Source of the DNA: Rhizomys pruinosus
Lineage: Eukaryota > Chordata > Mammalia > Rodentia > Spalacidae
DNA: 64,000 nt
Reading direction: 5' to 3'
NCBI GenBank assembly: GCA_009823505.1
Contig: VZQC01008082.1
Location: 331,185 to 395,184 of the forward strand
Shown: one piece after another, positions 33,560 to 45,006 of the stretch
Layout of the letters: each line of letters starts with the position of its first letter
Numbering within the stretch: position 1 is the first letter of the stretch
Position numbers and translations under genes: made by a program
Notes under the pieces: model-generated
Told to the model about the DNA's origin: nothing
The model's database searches: none
What the model saw: the letters and a program-made list of their open reading frames with translations, nothing else

Positions 33560-33935
33560 AAAAAAGGACAGGGAGATGGCTCAGTGGGTAAGAGCTCTTG
33601 TTCTGCACACATGAGAATCTGAGTTTGAACCCCAGCACCCATATAAAAAGCCAGGCACATGCCTGTAATCTTAACATTTTGGATGGAGGTGGGGTACAGA
33701 GACCTGCAGAGAGATCCTAAGAGTTCATTGGCCGGCCAGCCTAGTCAAAACAGCAGTCACCAGTTCAGTGAAGGAACCAGTCTTAAGGCAATGGGGCAGA
33801 AATCTATTGAGGAAGACAGCCAACATCCCTGCTCTGGTGTCCACATGTATGTGTACCTGCACACTCATTTGTATGCAGTACACGTGCAGTTGTGCACACA
33901 AAGACACACAAAGACACACACACGCACGCGCATAT
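33560..33935 (+). repeat. B4/RSINE-like dimeric SINE
   Basis: tRNA-type head (GGGAGATGGCTCAGTGGGTA, AATCTGAGTTTGAACCCCAGC), then AAAAGCCAGGCACATGCCTGTA leading to a B1-like body and a CA-rich end. Diverged. Confidence 0.65.
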
Positions 33936-34159
33936 GCAGAAAATGGATATACACTGCCTTTGAGGAAAGAATACAAGAGGATCTTCTGTGATTTGGCGAA
34001 CACTACTTCCAATACCAACTTGGTATGCAAAGCTGGAAAAAATGAATACAAATACATACAGGGTCCAAAAGACAGAGATTGAAATTTTGACTTTAGTTGT
34101 GTGTTTGTGTTTGGTTTGGATGGGGGGGAGGGGTCTGTCTCTTTTTCTTTTTCTTTTAT

Positions 34160-34262
34160 TTGTTGTTTTGATTTTTCTTAGACAAAGACTCACCACGTAA
34201 TACTGGCTGGCCTGATACTTGCTATGTATAATGGGATGGCCCTGAATTACTTGGATTTTCAT
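34160..34262 (-). repeat. B1-like fragment
   Basis: Weak antisense match after a T-rich stretch (GACAAAGACTCACC, TACTGGCTGGCC). Confidence 0.4.
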
Positions 34263-34284
34263 TTATTTATTTAGTCTGTTTATA

Positions 34285-34905
34285 ATTTCTTTTTATTTAA
34301 TTTTTGCAATTTTCATGAAATATAGCTTGATGGAATTTAAATCCCTCACTTATCCACACCTTCCCTCATTGCCCCCTACCCAATTTAATGTACTCTCATA
34401 CATATATAATCTCATCTGTATCCCCCAATATCCTCCAGTGTACATACATCCACTGGGCCCACGAAGAGTCCTATCTGTATTAGATACTGTCTTTCCCTCT
34501 CCCACCAGATATCAGCTGCCAAAAGTTCCTTAGGCTTGGTTGGGATTTCTTATCCAGCTCCCCATGTCTATGCCAGGATTTTGTCAAGTTTGAGCTTGCA
34601 TAGGACCCATGCATACTGTCACCATTGCTGTGAATTCAAATGAGTAACTGACTAACTGTCTGCAAGACTGTTTCCTTGTGGTTATCCACCCCCTCTGGGT
34701 CTTACAATCTTTCTCCCTCCTCCTCCCCAATAATCCCTGAGCTTTGGGAGGCAGAGGTTTGAAACAGGTGCTCTATTCAGGGACAAGCACTCTGAGGCCT
34801 CTTGTCCTCAGCACACTGGCCAATTGTGGGTTTCTGTGTTAATCAACATCTGCTATAAAACTTCTTTGGTGAGAGCTAAGAAATGCATTTGTCCTATGTG
34901 TAAAG
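34285..34905 (-). mobile_element. Lx-type L1 3' UTR fragment
   Basis: Antisense, colinear with 8420-8870 and longer at its right side. Non-coding. Confidence 0.65.
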
Positions 34906-34938
34906 GTTGCATTGAAGATGTGTGACTTAAGGTTAAGT

Positions 34939-35312
34939 GTCTGTATTAGTCACTTTTCTGTTGCTGTGATAAAAACCACCGTGACCAAGGGAACTTATAA
35001 AAGGAAGGGTTTAGCTGAGTTTAAGATTGACGGTTCCAGAGAATTAAGAGTCCATTGTAGTGGGGAGGCATGGTGGCCTGGGCTGGAGCAGAAAGCAGAG
35101 GTTCACATCTTCCAATGAGCACAGGAAGCCGAGAGAGAGAGACACTGGAGACTAGCAAGGCTTGTTGAACTCACTAAGCCCGCCCCCAGTGATGTACTTC
35201 CTCCAGCATGGCCATACCTTCTAAGATCTCCCAAAACAGCACCACCAACTGGGAACAAAAATGTCTAAATACTTGAAGCCTATGGGGGCAGTCTCATTCA
35301 AACCACCACAGC
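34939..35312 (+). repeat. TG...CA dispersed repeat
   Basis: Begins TGTATTAGTCACTTTTCTGT and ends TTCAAACCACCACA. It is similar in layout to the repeat at 11069. Class not assigned. Confidence 0.55.
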
Positions 35313-35392
35313 ATCCCACAGACATTTATTCTCTGTGTCTGACCAGTTCTGGAACTCTGTAGTCTTCATCTATTAAAAAAAGAAGTTTCTAG

Positions 35393-35550
35393 CTGGGCAT
35401 GGTGGCACACGCCTTTGATCCCAGCACTTGGGAGGCAGAGGCAGGTGGATCTCTGTGAGTTCAAGGCCAGCCTGGTCTACAGAGTGAGCTCCAGGCAAGC
35501 TGGGACTACAAAGGGAGACCCTGTCTCAAAAAATACGAAAAAAAAAAAAA
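35393..35550 (+). repeat. B1 SINE
   Basis: Sense; flanked by AGTTTCT copies. Confidence 0.95.
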
Positions 35551-35594
35551 AGTTTCTTTGATAAATACATTGTGTGTATACATGAGTATGCATA

Positions 35595-36035
35595 TTTATT
35601 TTTATTTTATGTGTATGAGTATTTTGTCTACATGTATGTAAATACACTCATGCATGCAATGACCACACAGGCTAGAAGGTGTCAGATGCCCTAGAACTAG
35701 GGTTATAGACAGTTATTAGCTGCCATGTGAGTGCTGAGAACCCAGGTCCTCTTCAAGAGCAGCCAGTGCTCTTAACCACTGAGCCATTTCTCTAGCCCCA
35801 ATGGTTTGTAATTTTTTTTTAATTTTTGTTTTTTTATGTGTATGAATGTACTGTCTGCATGTAGGTTGGTGCACCCATGTTGTGCAATGCCGAGGAGGTC
35901 AGAAGAGGGTGTCCGATTCCCCTGGAACTGGAGTCAAAGACGGTTCTCAGCCACCATGTGGGTGCTGGGGATCGAACCTGGGTCCTCTGCAAGAGCAGTC
36001 GGCGCTCTTAACCTGTAGGCCATCTCTCCAGCCCG
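35595..36035 (-). repeat. Two adjacent B2 SINEs
   Basis: Antisense: an old copy (35595-35800) and a near-consensus short-type copy (35815-36035). GGTTTGTAATTTT on both sides of the second is its target duplication. Confidence 0.94.
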
Positions 36036-36045
36036 GTTTGTAATT

Positions 36046-36152
36046 TTAAGACCAGGTCTCCCTATATAGCCCACACTCATTAGTAATTACTGTACTTCAG
36101 CCTCGGCCTTCCAAGTGCTACGATTACAGGAATGTACCACCATGCCAGCTGT
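36046..36152 (-). repeat. B1-like fragment
   Basis: Degenerate antisense piece following the B2. Confidence 0.55.
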
Positions 36153-36489
36153 ACTGCAGTTTTCAATGTTGCACACAGTATGTCCTATGGTAGCTGATAG
36201 GAAGGAAAAGGCCTGAAGGCCCATAAGCATCCTCAGCTAGCCCAGGTATGATATTTCCCAGACATTTCATACAAACATAACTTACCAGATAAAATACCAG
36301 TGTTACAAATCATAACCTCTTCCATACAACAGCCAAGGTTTCATTTAGCACTTTGAAATCCAAATCTCATCAAAACCAAAGATGTTCCAGTGAAACTGAG
36401 AGGGCTCTTCTTTCATTCCTCTTCTGACTTACACTGTTAAGTCACTTAGGACAACTGTTTTTTTATTCAGACCTTAGTTTCCCTTAAAA
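36153..36489. other. Unassigned DNA with a possible MIR end
   Basis: GTTAAGTCACTTAGGACAAC and CAGACCTTAGTTTCCC (36435-36484) read like a sense MIR core; the rest is unassigned. Confidence 0.4.
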
Positions 36490-36501
36490 AGTGAAAGTGA
36501 A

Positions 36502-36658
36502 CGGGGAGTGGTGGTGCATGCCTTTAATCCTAGCACTTAGGAGGGAGAGGCAGGCAGATCTCTGTGAGTTCAAGGCCAGCCTGGTCTACAGAGTGAGTCC
36601 CAGGACAGCCAGAGCTACAGGGAGACCCTGTCTAAAAAAAACAAAAAAAAAAAAAAAA
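36502..36658 (+). repeat. B1 SINE
   Basis: Sense; AAAGTGAAAG on both sides is the target duplication. Confidence 0.95.
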
Positions 36659-37048
36659 GTGAAAGAGAGTATGAAAGTGCTCATTTCAGACTTTCAGCAT
36701 AGGTGAACCAATTCCGAAGAACTGATTCTGTCTTAGATGCAGAATACAAGAACAGATTCTATCTTAGATACAGAGGGCCCCATGTGCTGCAGTTGCAGCA
36801 CAGGGCAGCAGCACTCTGGAGGAGTTTCCTATATGGGAAATAAAATGATAACCTTCCCTTTTAAACCAAAGAGCCAGCCAGCACTAATGATCTCTGAATC
36901 ATCTTCAGGATCATTCTTGTCTAGTCTTCAAGAACAGTGCTTGGCTTCTGTTGAGATGGCTGATTAGGGCTGTGATTCACTCTCATATTAATCTCCTTAT
37001 CAGTTAATAGACCACACCTTTGGTGTTCACTTCCAAACATGCTTTCTC
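36659..37048. other. Unassigned low-repeat DNA
   Basis: A 76-codon frame (36737-36967) has no recognisable relative. A short direct repeat ACAGATTCTATCTTAGAT / CTGATTCTGTCTTAGAT is present near 36722-36768. Confidence 0.35.
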
Positions 37049-37178
37049 ATTTTCTTTCCTTTTTTTCTTGAGACAGGGTCTCCCTGTGTCCCTAGCTGGC
37101 CTGGACATCACAGAGATCTATCTGCCTGCCTCTGCCTCCTGAGTCCTGGAATTAAAGGTATGTACCACCATACCCACA
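37049..37178 (-). repeat. B1 SINE
   Basis: Antisense, moderately diverged. Confidence 0.88.
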
Positions 37179-37354
37179 ATAGATATAAGTGAAAATTTTT
37201 TTTAGAGATATTACTTTAGTTAATGCCTGCCTGGGTAGAGACACAACTTACTTTAGCTAAATATTTCATTTATTTTCAGGCAAGGTCTGCTTTCCATAAA
37301 ACAGCAGAACATGAACATAATTCAACCAAGTTCACTAGTATTTAAGGATTATCT

Positions 37355-37820
37355 GAGGCTGGAGAGATGGCTCAGCGGTTAGGAGCGCCGACTGTTCTTG
37401 CAGAAGACCTGGGTTCGATTCCCAGCACCCATATGGCGGCTAAGAACCATCTTTAACTCCAGTTCCAGGGAATTCCAATGCCCTCTTCTGACCTCCACAG
37501 CATTGCATGACACGGGTGCACCAACCTACATGCAGACAGTACACATAAAAATTAAGTAAATAAAAAAAAAATTGGGGGGGGCAGCTGGAGAGATAGCATA
37601 GCGGTTAAGAGCACCGACTGCTCTTGCAGAGACTGAGATTCAATCCCCAGCACCCACATGGCTGCTAAGAACCATCCATAACTCCAATTCCAGGAGAACT
37701 CCAGTTCCAGGGGAATCCGAGACCCTCTTCTGACCTCCGCGGCATTGCACAACACGGGTGCACAAACCTACATGAAGACGGTACACTCATACAAAAATAA
37801 ATAAAATTTAAGAAAAAAAA
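37355..37820 (+). repeat. Two adjacent B2 SINEs
   Basis: Sense: a short-type copy (37355-37572) followed by a long-type copy (37583-37820), joined by an A- and G-rich linker. Confidence 0.94.
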
Positions 37821-37840
37821 TTTTTAAGTTCTATTAATGA

Positions 37841-37980
37841 GCCAGGTGTGGTGGCTCACACCTTTAATCCAAGCACAGAGGCAAGCAGATCTCTGTGAGC
37901 TCAAGGCCAGCCTGGTCTACATAATGAGTTGAAAAACCAGTTGGGGCTACAGGGAGACCTGTCTCAAAAAGACTAAAATA
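37841..37980 (+). repeat. B1 SINE, internally deleted
   Basis: Sense; the CACTTGGGAGG segment is missing. Confidence 0.85.
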
Positions 37981-37999
37981 ATACTAACAACAATAATAA

Positions 38000-38555
38000 T
38001 ACCATAGACTCAGTGGTTTAGAAAACAAAGATTTATTTCTTGTAGTTTTAGAGGTCAAGAAGTCCAAAATTAAGGAGCTAGCTAAACCTAGTAACTTATA
38101 CCTTTAATCCCAGCACTTAGGGGCAGAGACAAGCAGATCTCTGTAAGTTCAAGGCCAGTCTGGTCTTCATAGGGAATTTCAGGCTAGCTGGGACTAGAGG
38201 GAGACCCTATCTAAAAAAAAAAATTAGATTAAAAAAAAAAATCAAAGAACCAGAAGATTTGGTCCCTAGTCAGAATCCACTTCCAGACCCAAGGATGAAC
38301 TGTCTTCTTCACAGTACCTTCCCATGGTAGAAGGGGCAAGGGAACACTCCGAGGTCTCATTTATAAGGGCACTAATCACACTCATGAGGGTTCAGTCCTC
38401 ATGACCTAACCATCTACCAAAGGCCCCACCTTCTAATATATCACAGTAGGAGTAAAATTTCTAAATACTAATTTGAAGAGAGTTGAGGGCATAAGCATTC
38501 TACAGCAGAGTCCTGTCAATCAAGGATCTGGTGATGATGAATCCAGGGATAAAAG
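38000..38555 (+). repeat. Ancient mammalian repeat interrupted by a B1
   Basis: AACCATAGACTC-like start, GATTTATTTCTTGTAGTTTT, then a degenerate B1 (about 38080-38225). It resumes with ATTTATAAGGGCACTAATCA, CCTCATGACCTAACCATC and AAAGGCCCCACCTTCTAATA. I recognise the string as a widespread mammalian repeat but cannot name the class with certainty. Confidence 0.6.
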
Positions 38556-38714
38556 CAAATGATGTGTTTTCAGCTGAAGTCTACATCCTGTGTGCTTGAC
38601 AGGTAAGACAAGCACTCAAGGGCAGGCAGTTCCTCTAAAAGTATTAAGTTCTGTCACATGGGACCCAAGAGTCTGAATCCAAGATCTAAGGTGACCTTAG
38701 CACCACGGCTACCA

Positions 38715-38870
38715 AGAAATGACATCACTACTCCTGACAGAATTTCTCCAGAACAGGTAGGGACCATAACTTATTGGTTTTGTGTCCCCAGAACTTAACA
38801 CACTGCATGAGACAAAGCAGCTGTAGATATGTGCTCAGTGTATGAGCTGACACGGACATATCTGATCCAT
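38715..38870 (+). repeat. L2 fragment
   Basis: ACAGGTAGGGACCATAAC, then TGTGTCCCCAGAACTTAAC and GTGCTCAGTGTATGAGC follow the L2 3' end order. Confidence 0.6.
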
Positions 38871-38959
38871 AATACATTATCTCTAGGCTTTTGCATATAC
38901 TCTTCCTACTACCTAGAATCATCTTTCTTAACCCCATATACTCAGCTAAATCTTAACAT

Positions 38960-39238
38960 TTTAAATGTCACCTTCTCAGTTGCATGACTGTAACAATATT
39001 GTTCCCTCCTCTATGTATTCTCCCTTCACATCCCTTATTTCCACTTGACACTCATCAGAGTTTATTGTGATTGTTTCATTTGATGGCTTCCCTATCACAC
39101 TGTAGGCACTAGGAGAGAAGGAAACATATCTGTCTTGTTTATCATACTGACTCCCAGGGCATAAGACAACACTGAGCACAGTAGTAGTATCCAGTACCCT
39201 GAATGAATGAATGAATGAATGAATGAATGAATGAATGA
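38960..39238 (+). repeat. L2 3' end with (TGAA)n tail
   Basis: TGTAGGCACTAGGAGAGAAG, ATCTGTCTTGTTTATCATAC, CACTGAGCACAGTAGTAGT, then nine or so GAAT/TGAA units (39201-39238), which is the normal L2 terminus expanded. Confidence 0.75.
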
Positions 39239-39269
39239 GCAAGCTCCAATCCAAACTTATTCTGGGAAA

Positions 39270-39390
39270 TCTGGCATGGTAATGCAAACCTTTAATCCCA
39301 GCACTTGAGAGACAGAGGCAATTGAAGTTTGAGAGCAACCTAATCTAGGGCAGCAAAGGCTATATTGAGATCCTGTTTCCAAAAAATTGA
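39270..39390 (+). repeat. Degenerate B1 SINE
   Basis: AATCTGGCATGGTAATGCAA to GAGATCCTGTTTCC. Confidence 0.7.
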
Positions 39391-39632
39391 TTCTAGGATA
39401 AATAAAATTCAAGACTGTCAATTCAGTTCTCAGCTACCAACAGCCCCTTTTGCCAACAATCTTAAGAGCCTACAAATGCACAGCCATGAAAGATAACAGC
39501 AGATTTAATGAGTAGGACAGTTTTACAGGAAGGAGAAATGCATTTATGAAGTGGGTTCCCAACTCTTATTGCCGTATATGCCATGATAAGGAATATGGTT
39601 GGTTCATTTTGTCTATCATTTACCTATTTATT

Positions 39633-39841
39633 CATTGATTTGGAGACAGTCTCATGTATCCCAGGCTGTGAACTGTGTAGCTGAAGACGACTTTGACCTT
39701 CTAATCCTCCTACCTCCACCTTCCCAATGCTAAGGTTACAGGTGCATACCACTACACCCAGTTTATGTGGTACTAGGGATCAAACCCACAACTTCATGCA
39801 TACTAAGGAAGCACTGTACTAACGGAGCTAAATCCTCAGTC
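39633..39841 (-). repeat. B4-like SINE
   Basis: Antisense B1-like part followed by an ID-type part (GTACTAGGGATCAAACCC, ACGGAGCTAAATCCTCAG). Confidence 0.75.
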
Positions 39842-40180
39842 CAGGAAAACAGTTTGTTAATCTACAGCACACTATTTAACTTGGGTTCACTAAGATAATG
39901 TGGACCTGTCATGTATCACACATCTACTGAACAACTTCTGTAGCTCGCAGATAGGTTTTCTTCCCTTACCTTTTAGATGTTCACCATTTTCCTGAGATAC
40001 ATGGATAATTCAGTAATACAAGAATCCCAAGGACTGTTCACCCAAATGATCCTAGTCCAATTTTTTTTTCTTTAGAAAGACACTAAAAGGGAGACCCTGT
40101 CTCAAAAATACAAAAAAAAAACAAAAAACAAGACACACAGAAGCTACATAAATTTAGGAATAAAATCAAAAGGCCTGCTA
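39842..40180. other. Unassigned DNA with a B1 tail fragment
   Basis: Only GGGAGACCCTGTCTCAAAAA (40090-40109) is a B1 end; the rest is unassigned. Confidence 0.4.
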
Positions 40181-40184
40181 AGAG

Positions 40185-40335
40185 CCTTGATGGCTATGTG
40201 ACATTAGGTTACTTCATCAATCTAAGTTTAAGTGATCTCTGTAAAATGGGAATAACCTATCTCAAAGGTTGTAGGAAAGACTATGGTAACATATGCAAAG
40301 CACCAAATAAAGTAACTTACATATAGTGTGGATCC
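40185..40335 (+). repeat. MIR SINE
   Basis: GGCTATGTGACATTAGGTTA, then CTGTAAAATGGGAATAACC and ATGCAAAGCACC are the ordered MIR core and 3' motifs. Confidence 0.8.
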
Positions 40336-40371
40336 AATACATTTACTTAAAGGAAAAAAACATCTAGAGGG

Positions 40372-40590
40372 GCTGGAGAGATGGCCTAGTGGTTAAGAGC
40401 ACCAACCACTCTTGCAGAGGACCCGGGTTCGATCCCCAGCACCCACATGGTGGCTGAGAACCGTCTTTGACTCCAGTTCCAGGGGATTCCATTTGGACCT
40501 CCACGGCATTGCACGACACGGGTGCACAAACCTGCATGCAGACAGTACATTCATACACAAAAAAATAATAAATTAAAAAAAAAACACACA
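40372..40590 (+). repeat. B2 SINE, short type, with internal deletion
   Basis: Sense; the ACCCTCTTCTGACC stretch is reduced. Confidence 0.94.
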
Positions 40591-41170
40591 TAGAGTGTGA
40601 GGATATTATTTTCTCCTTAAATACTAAGCACTTTCACTTGAGCTGAAGCAGTGCAGAGACCCATGAGGCCAGAACCTACTCACACAGACTTGAGCCTGCA
40701 CTGCCTCCTAAAAGAAGATAGGCAGACTACCCTGGTTCCACTCTCATCCAGTTATCTAACCACTGAAGAAATTACCAGCAAGGAGGAGGAGGTGAAGGAA
40801 CTGAGGCTCTCCAAGAACTTCAGGTCTATTATTATCCTGGTTGGTCACATGTCTAAGAGGCATAGGACTATTATCCGTAAACTTGGTAACCCATAGCCTA
40901 AGACAAGTACTGGGGGTTTGTTTTTTTGTTTGTTTGTTTTTCAGAACAAAAAAAAATCCAAACCATGCTCCATCTGAATAATGGAATGTGTGAGTAAACC
41001 AAAGTAACCAGAAGTAAAACAAACATCCAGAGGCACTGACAATTCCCAGTAATTCAAGGAAGGAAACAACAGAAAAATCTCACACCCTCCCCAACCCTGC
41101 TAGCTTTAAGATAAAAGTAAGCCAGTGGGAGCTCTTAACCTTTTTAGGGAAGTTACTTTGCCTTTATAAA
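40591..41170. other. Unassigned low-repeat DNA
   Basis: An 81-codon plus frame (40651-40896) has no recognisable relative and no clear splice or Kozak context. A TTTG run lies at 40917-40940. Confidence 0.35.
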
Positions 41171-41177
41171 CACCTTC

Positions 41178-41400
41178 AGGGGCTGGAAAGATGGCTTTGT
41201 CAGCAAAATGTTTGCCATGAAAGCACTGAGAACCTGAGTTTGGATCCATAAGACCCACATAAAAAGCCAGATGTAGTATCACACGCCTGTTATCCCTACA
41301 CTAGAGAGGCAGAGACAGAAGGGTCTCTGGAGCTCACTGGCAGACTAGTCTTGCCAAAGTGGTGAGCTCCAGTCTACTGAGAGACTCTGTCTCAAAAAAT
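41178..41400 (+). repeat. B4/RSINE-like dimeric SINE
   Basis: GGGGCTGGAAAGATGGC head, CACATAAAAAGCCAGATGTA joint, and a B1-like body ending CTGTCTCAAAAAATAAGGG. Confidence 0.7.
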
Positions 41401-41575
41401 AAGGGGGACATTTCTCAGTGGTTAAAGCAGATACCACTCTTGCAGAGAACCAGAGTTCAATTCCTAGGTCACAATTGCCTAGAACTCCAGCTCCAGGAAG
41501 ATGCAATGCCTTTGGCCTCCTCAGGTACCTGCGTGCATGTGCACACACAAACATACACATAATTTTAAAGTGATA
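41401..41575 (+). repeat. B2-like SINE
   Basis: Diverged sense copy with CAGTGGTTAAAGCAGATACC head and CAGAGTTCAATTCC box. Confidence 0.75.
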
Positions 41576-41582
41576 AATTTTT

Positions 41583-41905
41583 TGTTTGGTTTTTGTCTTT
41601 TTTTGAAACAAAGTCTCCCTCTGGCCCCAGCTGTCCTGGAACTCACTATGTGACCTAGGCTGGCCTTGAACTCACCAAGATCCGCCTGACTCTGTCTCCT
41701 GAGTGCTGGGATTAAAGGTTTGTGACACCATGCCAGGTGGTAATTTTTTTTTTTTTTTTTTTTTGTTTTTTTGGAGACAGGGTCTCCCTGTAGCCCCAGC
41801 TATCCTGGAACTCTGTAGACCAGGCTGGCCTTGAACTCACAAAGATCCGCCTGCCTCTGCCTCCCAAGTGCTAGGATTAAAGGTGTGTGCCACCATGCCC
41901 AGCTG
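41583..41905 (-). repeat. Two adjacent B1 SINEs
   Basis: Antisense copies at 41590-41738 and 41747-41905. The second is near consensus with a T-rich tail side and GGTG(G/A)(T/A)A-type flanks. Confidence 0.94.
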
Positions 41906-42057
41906 GTGAAATATTTTTTAATGAAGTGGAAAGCAGTAGAGGAAGACACTCAAGGTTGAACTCTGACCCCTTAATGCACATACACGTGCATACAACACAC
42001 ACACACACACAAAGAGAAATATATCCAGATACCCACTCTACTTTTTACTAACATGGC

Positions 42058-42447
42058 TGTGCTGGATAGCTTTAGTGTCAACTTGACACGCCTGGGTTGA
42101 GGGAGCCTCAATTGGGGAATTGGCTCCATTGGACTGGCCTGTGGCCATATCTGTGGAGTATCGTCTTGATTGTCGGGCAATGTGGGAGGGCCCAGCCCAC
42201 AATGAGTGGTGCCACCCTGGGCAGGTTGTTGTGTACCGTATAAGAAGGCAGGCTGGGCATGAGCCAGGGGAGCAAGCCAGTGAACAGCATTCCTCCATGG
42301 CCTGTGCTTCATTCAGCTCCTACCACCAGGTTCCTGCCCTGAGTGATGAACTGTGACCCAGGAGATGTGAGCTGAATAAACCCTTTCCTCCCCAAGTTGG
42401 TGTCAGTCAGAGTGTTTTGTCACAGCAATGGAAGACAAACTAGAACA
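42058..42447 (+). mobile_element. ORR1 MaLR solo LTR
   Basis: 390 bases beginning TGTGCTGGATAGCTTTAGTG and ending ACTAGAACA, with an AATAAA signal near 42375. ATGGC at 42053-42057 and 42448-42452 is the 5-bp target duplication. Single LTR with no internal part, so it is a solo LTR. The 113-residue minus frame here is not a gene. Confidence 0.93.
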
Positions 42448-42551
42448 ATGGCAATACTGGACAACTCTCTGTTCTCTAGGCTTGTTTGTTTGCACATCTG
42501 AAACTAAAGGCCAAATGATCTTTACATTTTAATCAAGTTGCTCATAGACCT

Positions 42552-43172
42552 TGTGGTAGTTTGAATGAGAATGTCCCCCATAGGCTGCAAGTATTTGGAC
42601 ATTTTGCCCCAGTTGGTGGTGCTGCTTTCGGAGGTCTTAGAAGGTGTGGCCATGCTGGAGGAAGCACATCACTGATCACTGAGGGCAGATTTAGAGAGTT
42701 CTTTTTTTTTTTTTTTGAGACAGGGTCTCCCTATAGCCCCAGCTGGCCTGGAACTCACTCTGTAAACCAGGCTGGCCTGGAACTCACAGAGATCCACCTG
42801 CCTCTGCCTCCTGAGTGCTAGGATTAAAGTGCTAGGTGAGCCCAGCTTAAAGACGGTTCTTAGCTGTTATGTGGGTGCTGGGAATTGAACTTGGGTCCTC
42901 TGCAAGAACAGTCAGTGCTCTTAATCGTTGAGCCATCTCTCCAGACCCGAGTTCTTAAAGCCTTGCCAATTTCCAGTCCTGCTTTTCTTCTGCGCCTGCT
43001 TGAAGATGTGAGCCTCTGCTTTCTGCTCCTGCTCTGGCATCTCCTGCCACCATGCTTCCCAGCCATGATGGACTCTAATTCCCCTGGAACTGTAAACTCA
43101 AATAAACTCTTCCTTTTATAAGTCCTCTAGGTCATGGTGTTTCTATAATGGCAAGAGAAAAGTGACTAATCA
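42552..43172 (+). mobile_element. MT-type MaLR solo LTR carrying a SINE
   Basis: Begins TGTGGTAGTTTGAATGAGAA and ends AGTGACTAATCA, with GACCT at 42547-42551 and 43173-43177. AATAAA lies at 43102-43107. A dimeric SINE (42704-42948) interrupts it; without that the LTR is about 370 bases. Confidence 0.92.
42704..42948 (-). repeat. Dimeric B2-head/B1-body SINE (copy 4)
   Basis: Antisense; junction GCCCAGCTTAAAGACGG at 42841-42856. GAGTTCTT at 42696-42703 and 42949-42956 flanks the whole unit, proving a single insertion. Confidence 0.88.
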
Positions 43173-43335
43173 GACCTTTATCTCAAACTCTCAGTCCTAA
43201 CCTTCAGAGAAGTCAAAGCCTAAAACACTATGTTTTACAGATGAGACAATTTTGGTTATATTATCCTCTGCCAACAAAGTCTCTCCTCCAGGAAGAGGTA
43301 TGTGTACCTATAAATTTTAATACTCAAATGAGATG

Positions 43336-43555
43336 GGGCTGGAGAGATGGCTCAGCAGTTAAGAGCACTGGCTGCTCTTACAGAGGACCCAGGACTGGTT
43401 CCCAGTACCCACATGGCAATTCACAACTGTACGTAACTCCAATTCCAGGGGAATCCAACATCCTCTTCTGACCTCCACTGGCATTGCACAGCATGGATGC
43501 GTTTATACCCATGCAGGCAATACACTCATGCACATAAAATAAAAATAATAAATGA
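43336..43555 (+). repeat. B2 SINE
   Basis: Sense, moderately diverged, AAATAAAAATAATAAA tail. Confidence 0.93.
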
Positions 43556-43705
43556 GTCTGGTATGGTAGCAGCACTCAGGAGACAGAGCCAGGTGGATCT
43601 CTGTGAGTTCAAGGCCAGCCTGGTCTACGTAGTAAGCTCCAGGCCACCTGGGGCTGCAGGGAGATCCTGTCTGAAAAAGACCAATGAATGAATGAATGAA
43701 TGAGT
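43556..43705 (+). repeat. B1 SINE, 5' deleted, (AATG)n tail
   Basis: Sense; lacks CCTTTAATCCCAG and ends in an AATG repeat (43683-43702). Confidence 0.9.
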
Positions 43706-43727
43706 AAATAAACAATATACTTTTGAG

Positions 43728-43838
43728 ATCTTTTTTTGGTAGCTCCAGCTGTCCTGGAACTCACTATAGAGATCAGGTTGACCTTGAACTCACAGAGATC
43801 CGCCTGCCTCTGCCTCCTGAGTGTTAGGATTAAGCCTG
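43728..43838 (-). repeat. B1 SINE
   Basis: Antisense, truncated near its 5' end. Confidence 0.88.
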
Positions 43839-43854
43839 GCAGACATAAAACATT

Positions 43855-44218
43855 GGTGCTATATATATAGCGCCAATGTTTTATTGAAGCTCTGTGCATA
43901 CAAATCAAATTACATTACAAATCAAATCTATGCCCCCCTCCCTGCCCCCTCACCCCACCAGAGCTCATGCATTCTGCCAAACATGTTTTTCATCTTTTTC
44001 TCAGTCTCTCTCAAAATTCTCGATGCAGAAGTTTACTGTTTTGAGCAGAAGTTCACCGTTTCAGTCAGTTCTTTGACACAGACTTTTCTGTTGTTGTTGC
44101 TGTTGTTATTCCTTCCAATATCCATCACTCCAAAATATGCACATATGCATGCATGCCACATATCATAGGTTTTAGCATCTTCGGCTTATAATTTTTTTAT
44201 TAGGCTGAAAGATGTACA
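43855..44218 (-). mobile_element. Truncated L1 3' UTR
   Basis: Antisense; colinear with 12828-13190 over its whole length including ACATCTTTCAGCCT (here 44202-44216 on the minus strand) and an AAC/TTG repeat. 5' truncated. Confidence 0.88.
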
Positions 44219-44289
44219 AAATATATTTTTTTAAAGTTTGAGGTCAGCCTGAACTACAGCAGTGAGACCCTATGCCCCTCCCTAAAAAA

Positions 44290-44517
44290 AAAGAGGAGGA
44301 AGAGAGGCGCAGAAGTTAAGTAGTAGGTAATGAACTGGGGAAAAGCCATCGCATCCTCTCCAAATCCCAACCTCAGAACATGATTATCTAACAACACCCA
44401 GTAAAAAGGTCAGTAAATGTAAGCAAATGACTTCATGGGATCAGAATGCTGGGTGCTAACTGCCAGTTCCCATACTTTTCCTTAAAGAAGGCTGAATGCC
44501 TTAAAATGAAAATAGAG
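44290..44517. other. Unassigned DNA
   Basis: Preceded by a B1 3' fragment (44233-44290). No gene recognised. Confidence 0.4.
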
Positions 44518-44745
44518 GGGCTGGAGAGATGGCTCAGTGGTTAAAAGCACTGGCTGCTCTTGCAGAGGACCCAGGTTCAATTCCCAGCACCCACATAGCA
44601 GCTAACAACCATCCGTAGCCGTTGCAGGGAATATGACTCTCTCCTGACCTCCAATGGCATCGCACAATACGGATGCACCTACATACGTGCAGGCAATACA
44701 CTCATACACATAAAATAAAAATAATAAAGAAAATATTTTAAAAAA
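44518..44745 (+). repeat. B2 SINE
   Basis: Sense; ATGAAAATAGAG on both sides is the target duplication. Confidence 0.95.
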
Positions 44746-45006
44746 ATGAAAATAGAGAGAGGAAAAAAAAAGGACCCATGTTTCCTGCCTTTCCCAATTT
44801 TAGCTACTATCAGAGAAAAAGCAAAGTAGAAAATCCATAGGAAAATTTCCAAAAATCATAAAGTTATTCAGTAGATCTGAGATTTTAATAGTTCTGTGAG
44901 TTATATGTGCACTCGCACACACATGCAGGTACCTGTGGGTGTATAGTCTTGTCTTTTCTCCACCAACAAGCCTGAAGGCAGACTCAAGAGTGACTACTTG
45001 CAGACC

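Noticed and set aside
33804..34262. 152-codon minus frame
   Set aside because: It spans a decayed dimeric SINE and CA-rich DNA, has no recognisable domain, and overlaps plus frames of similar size.
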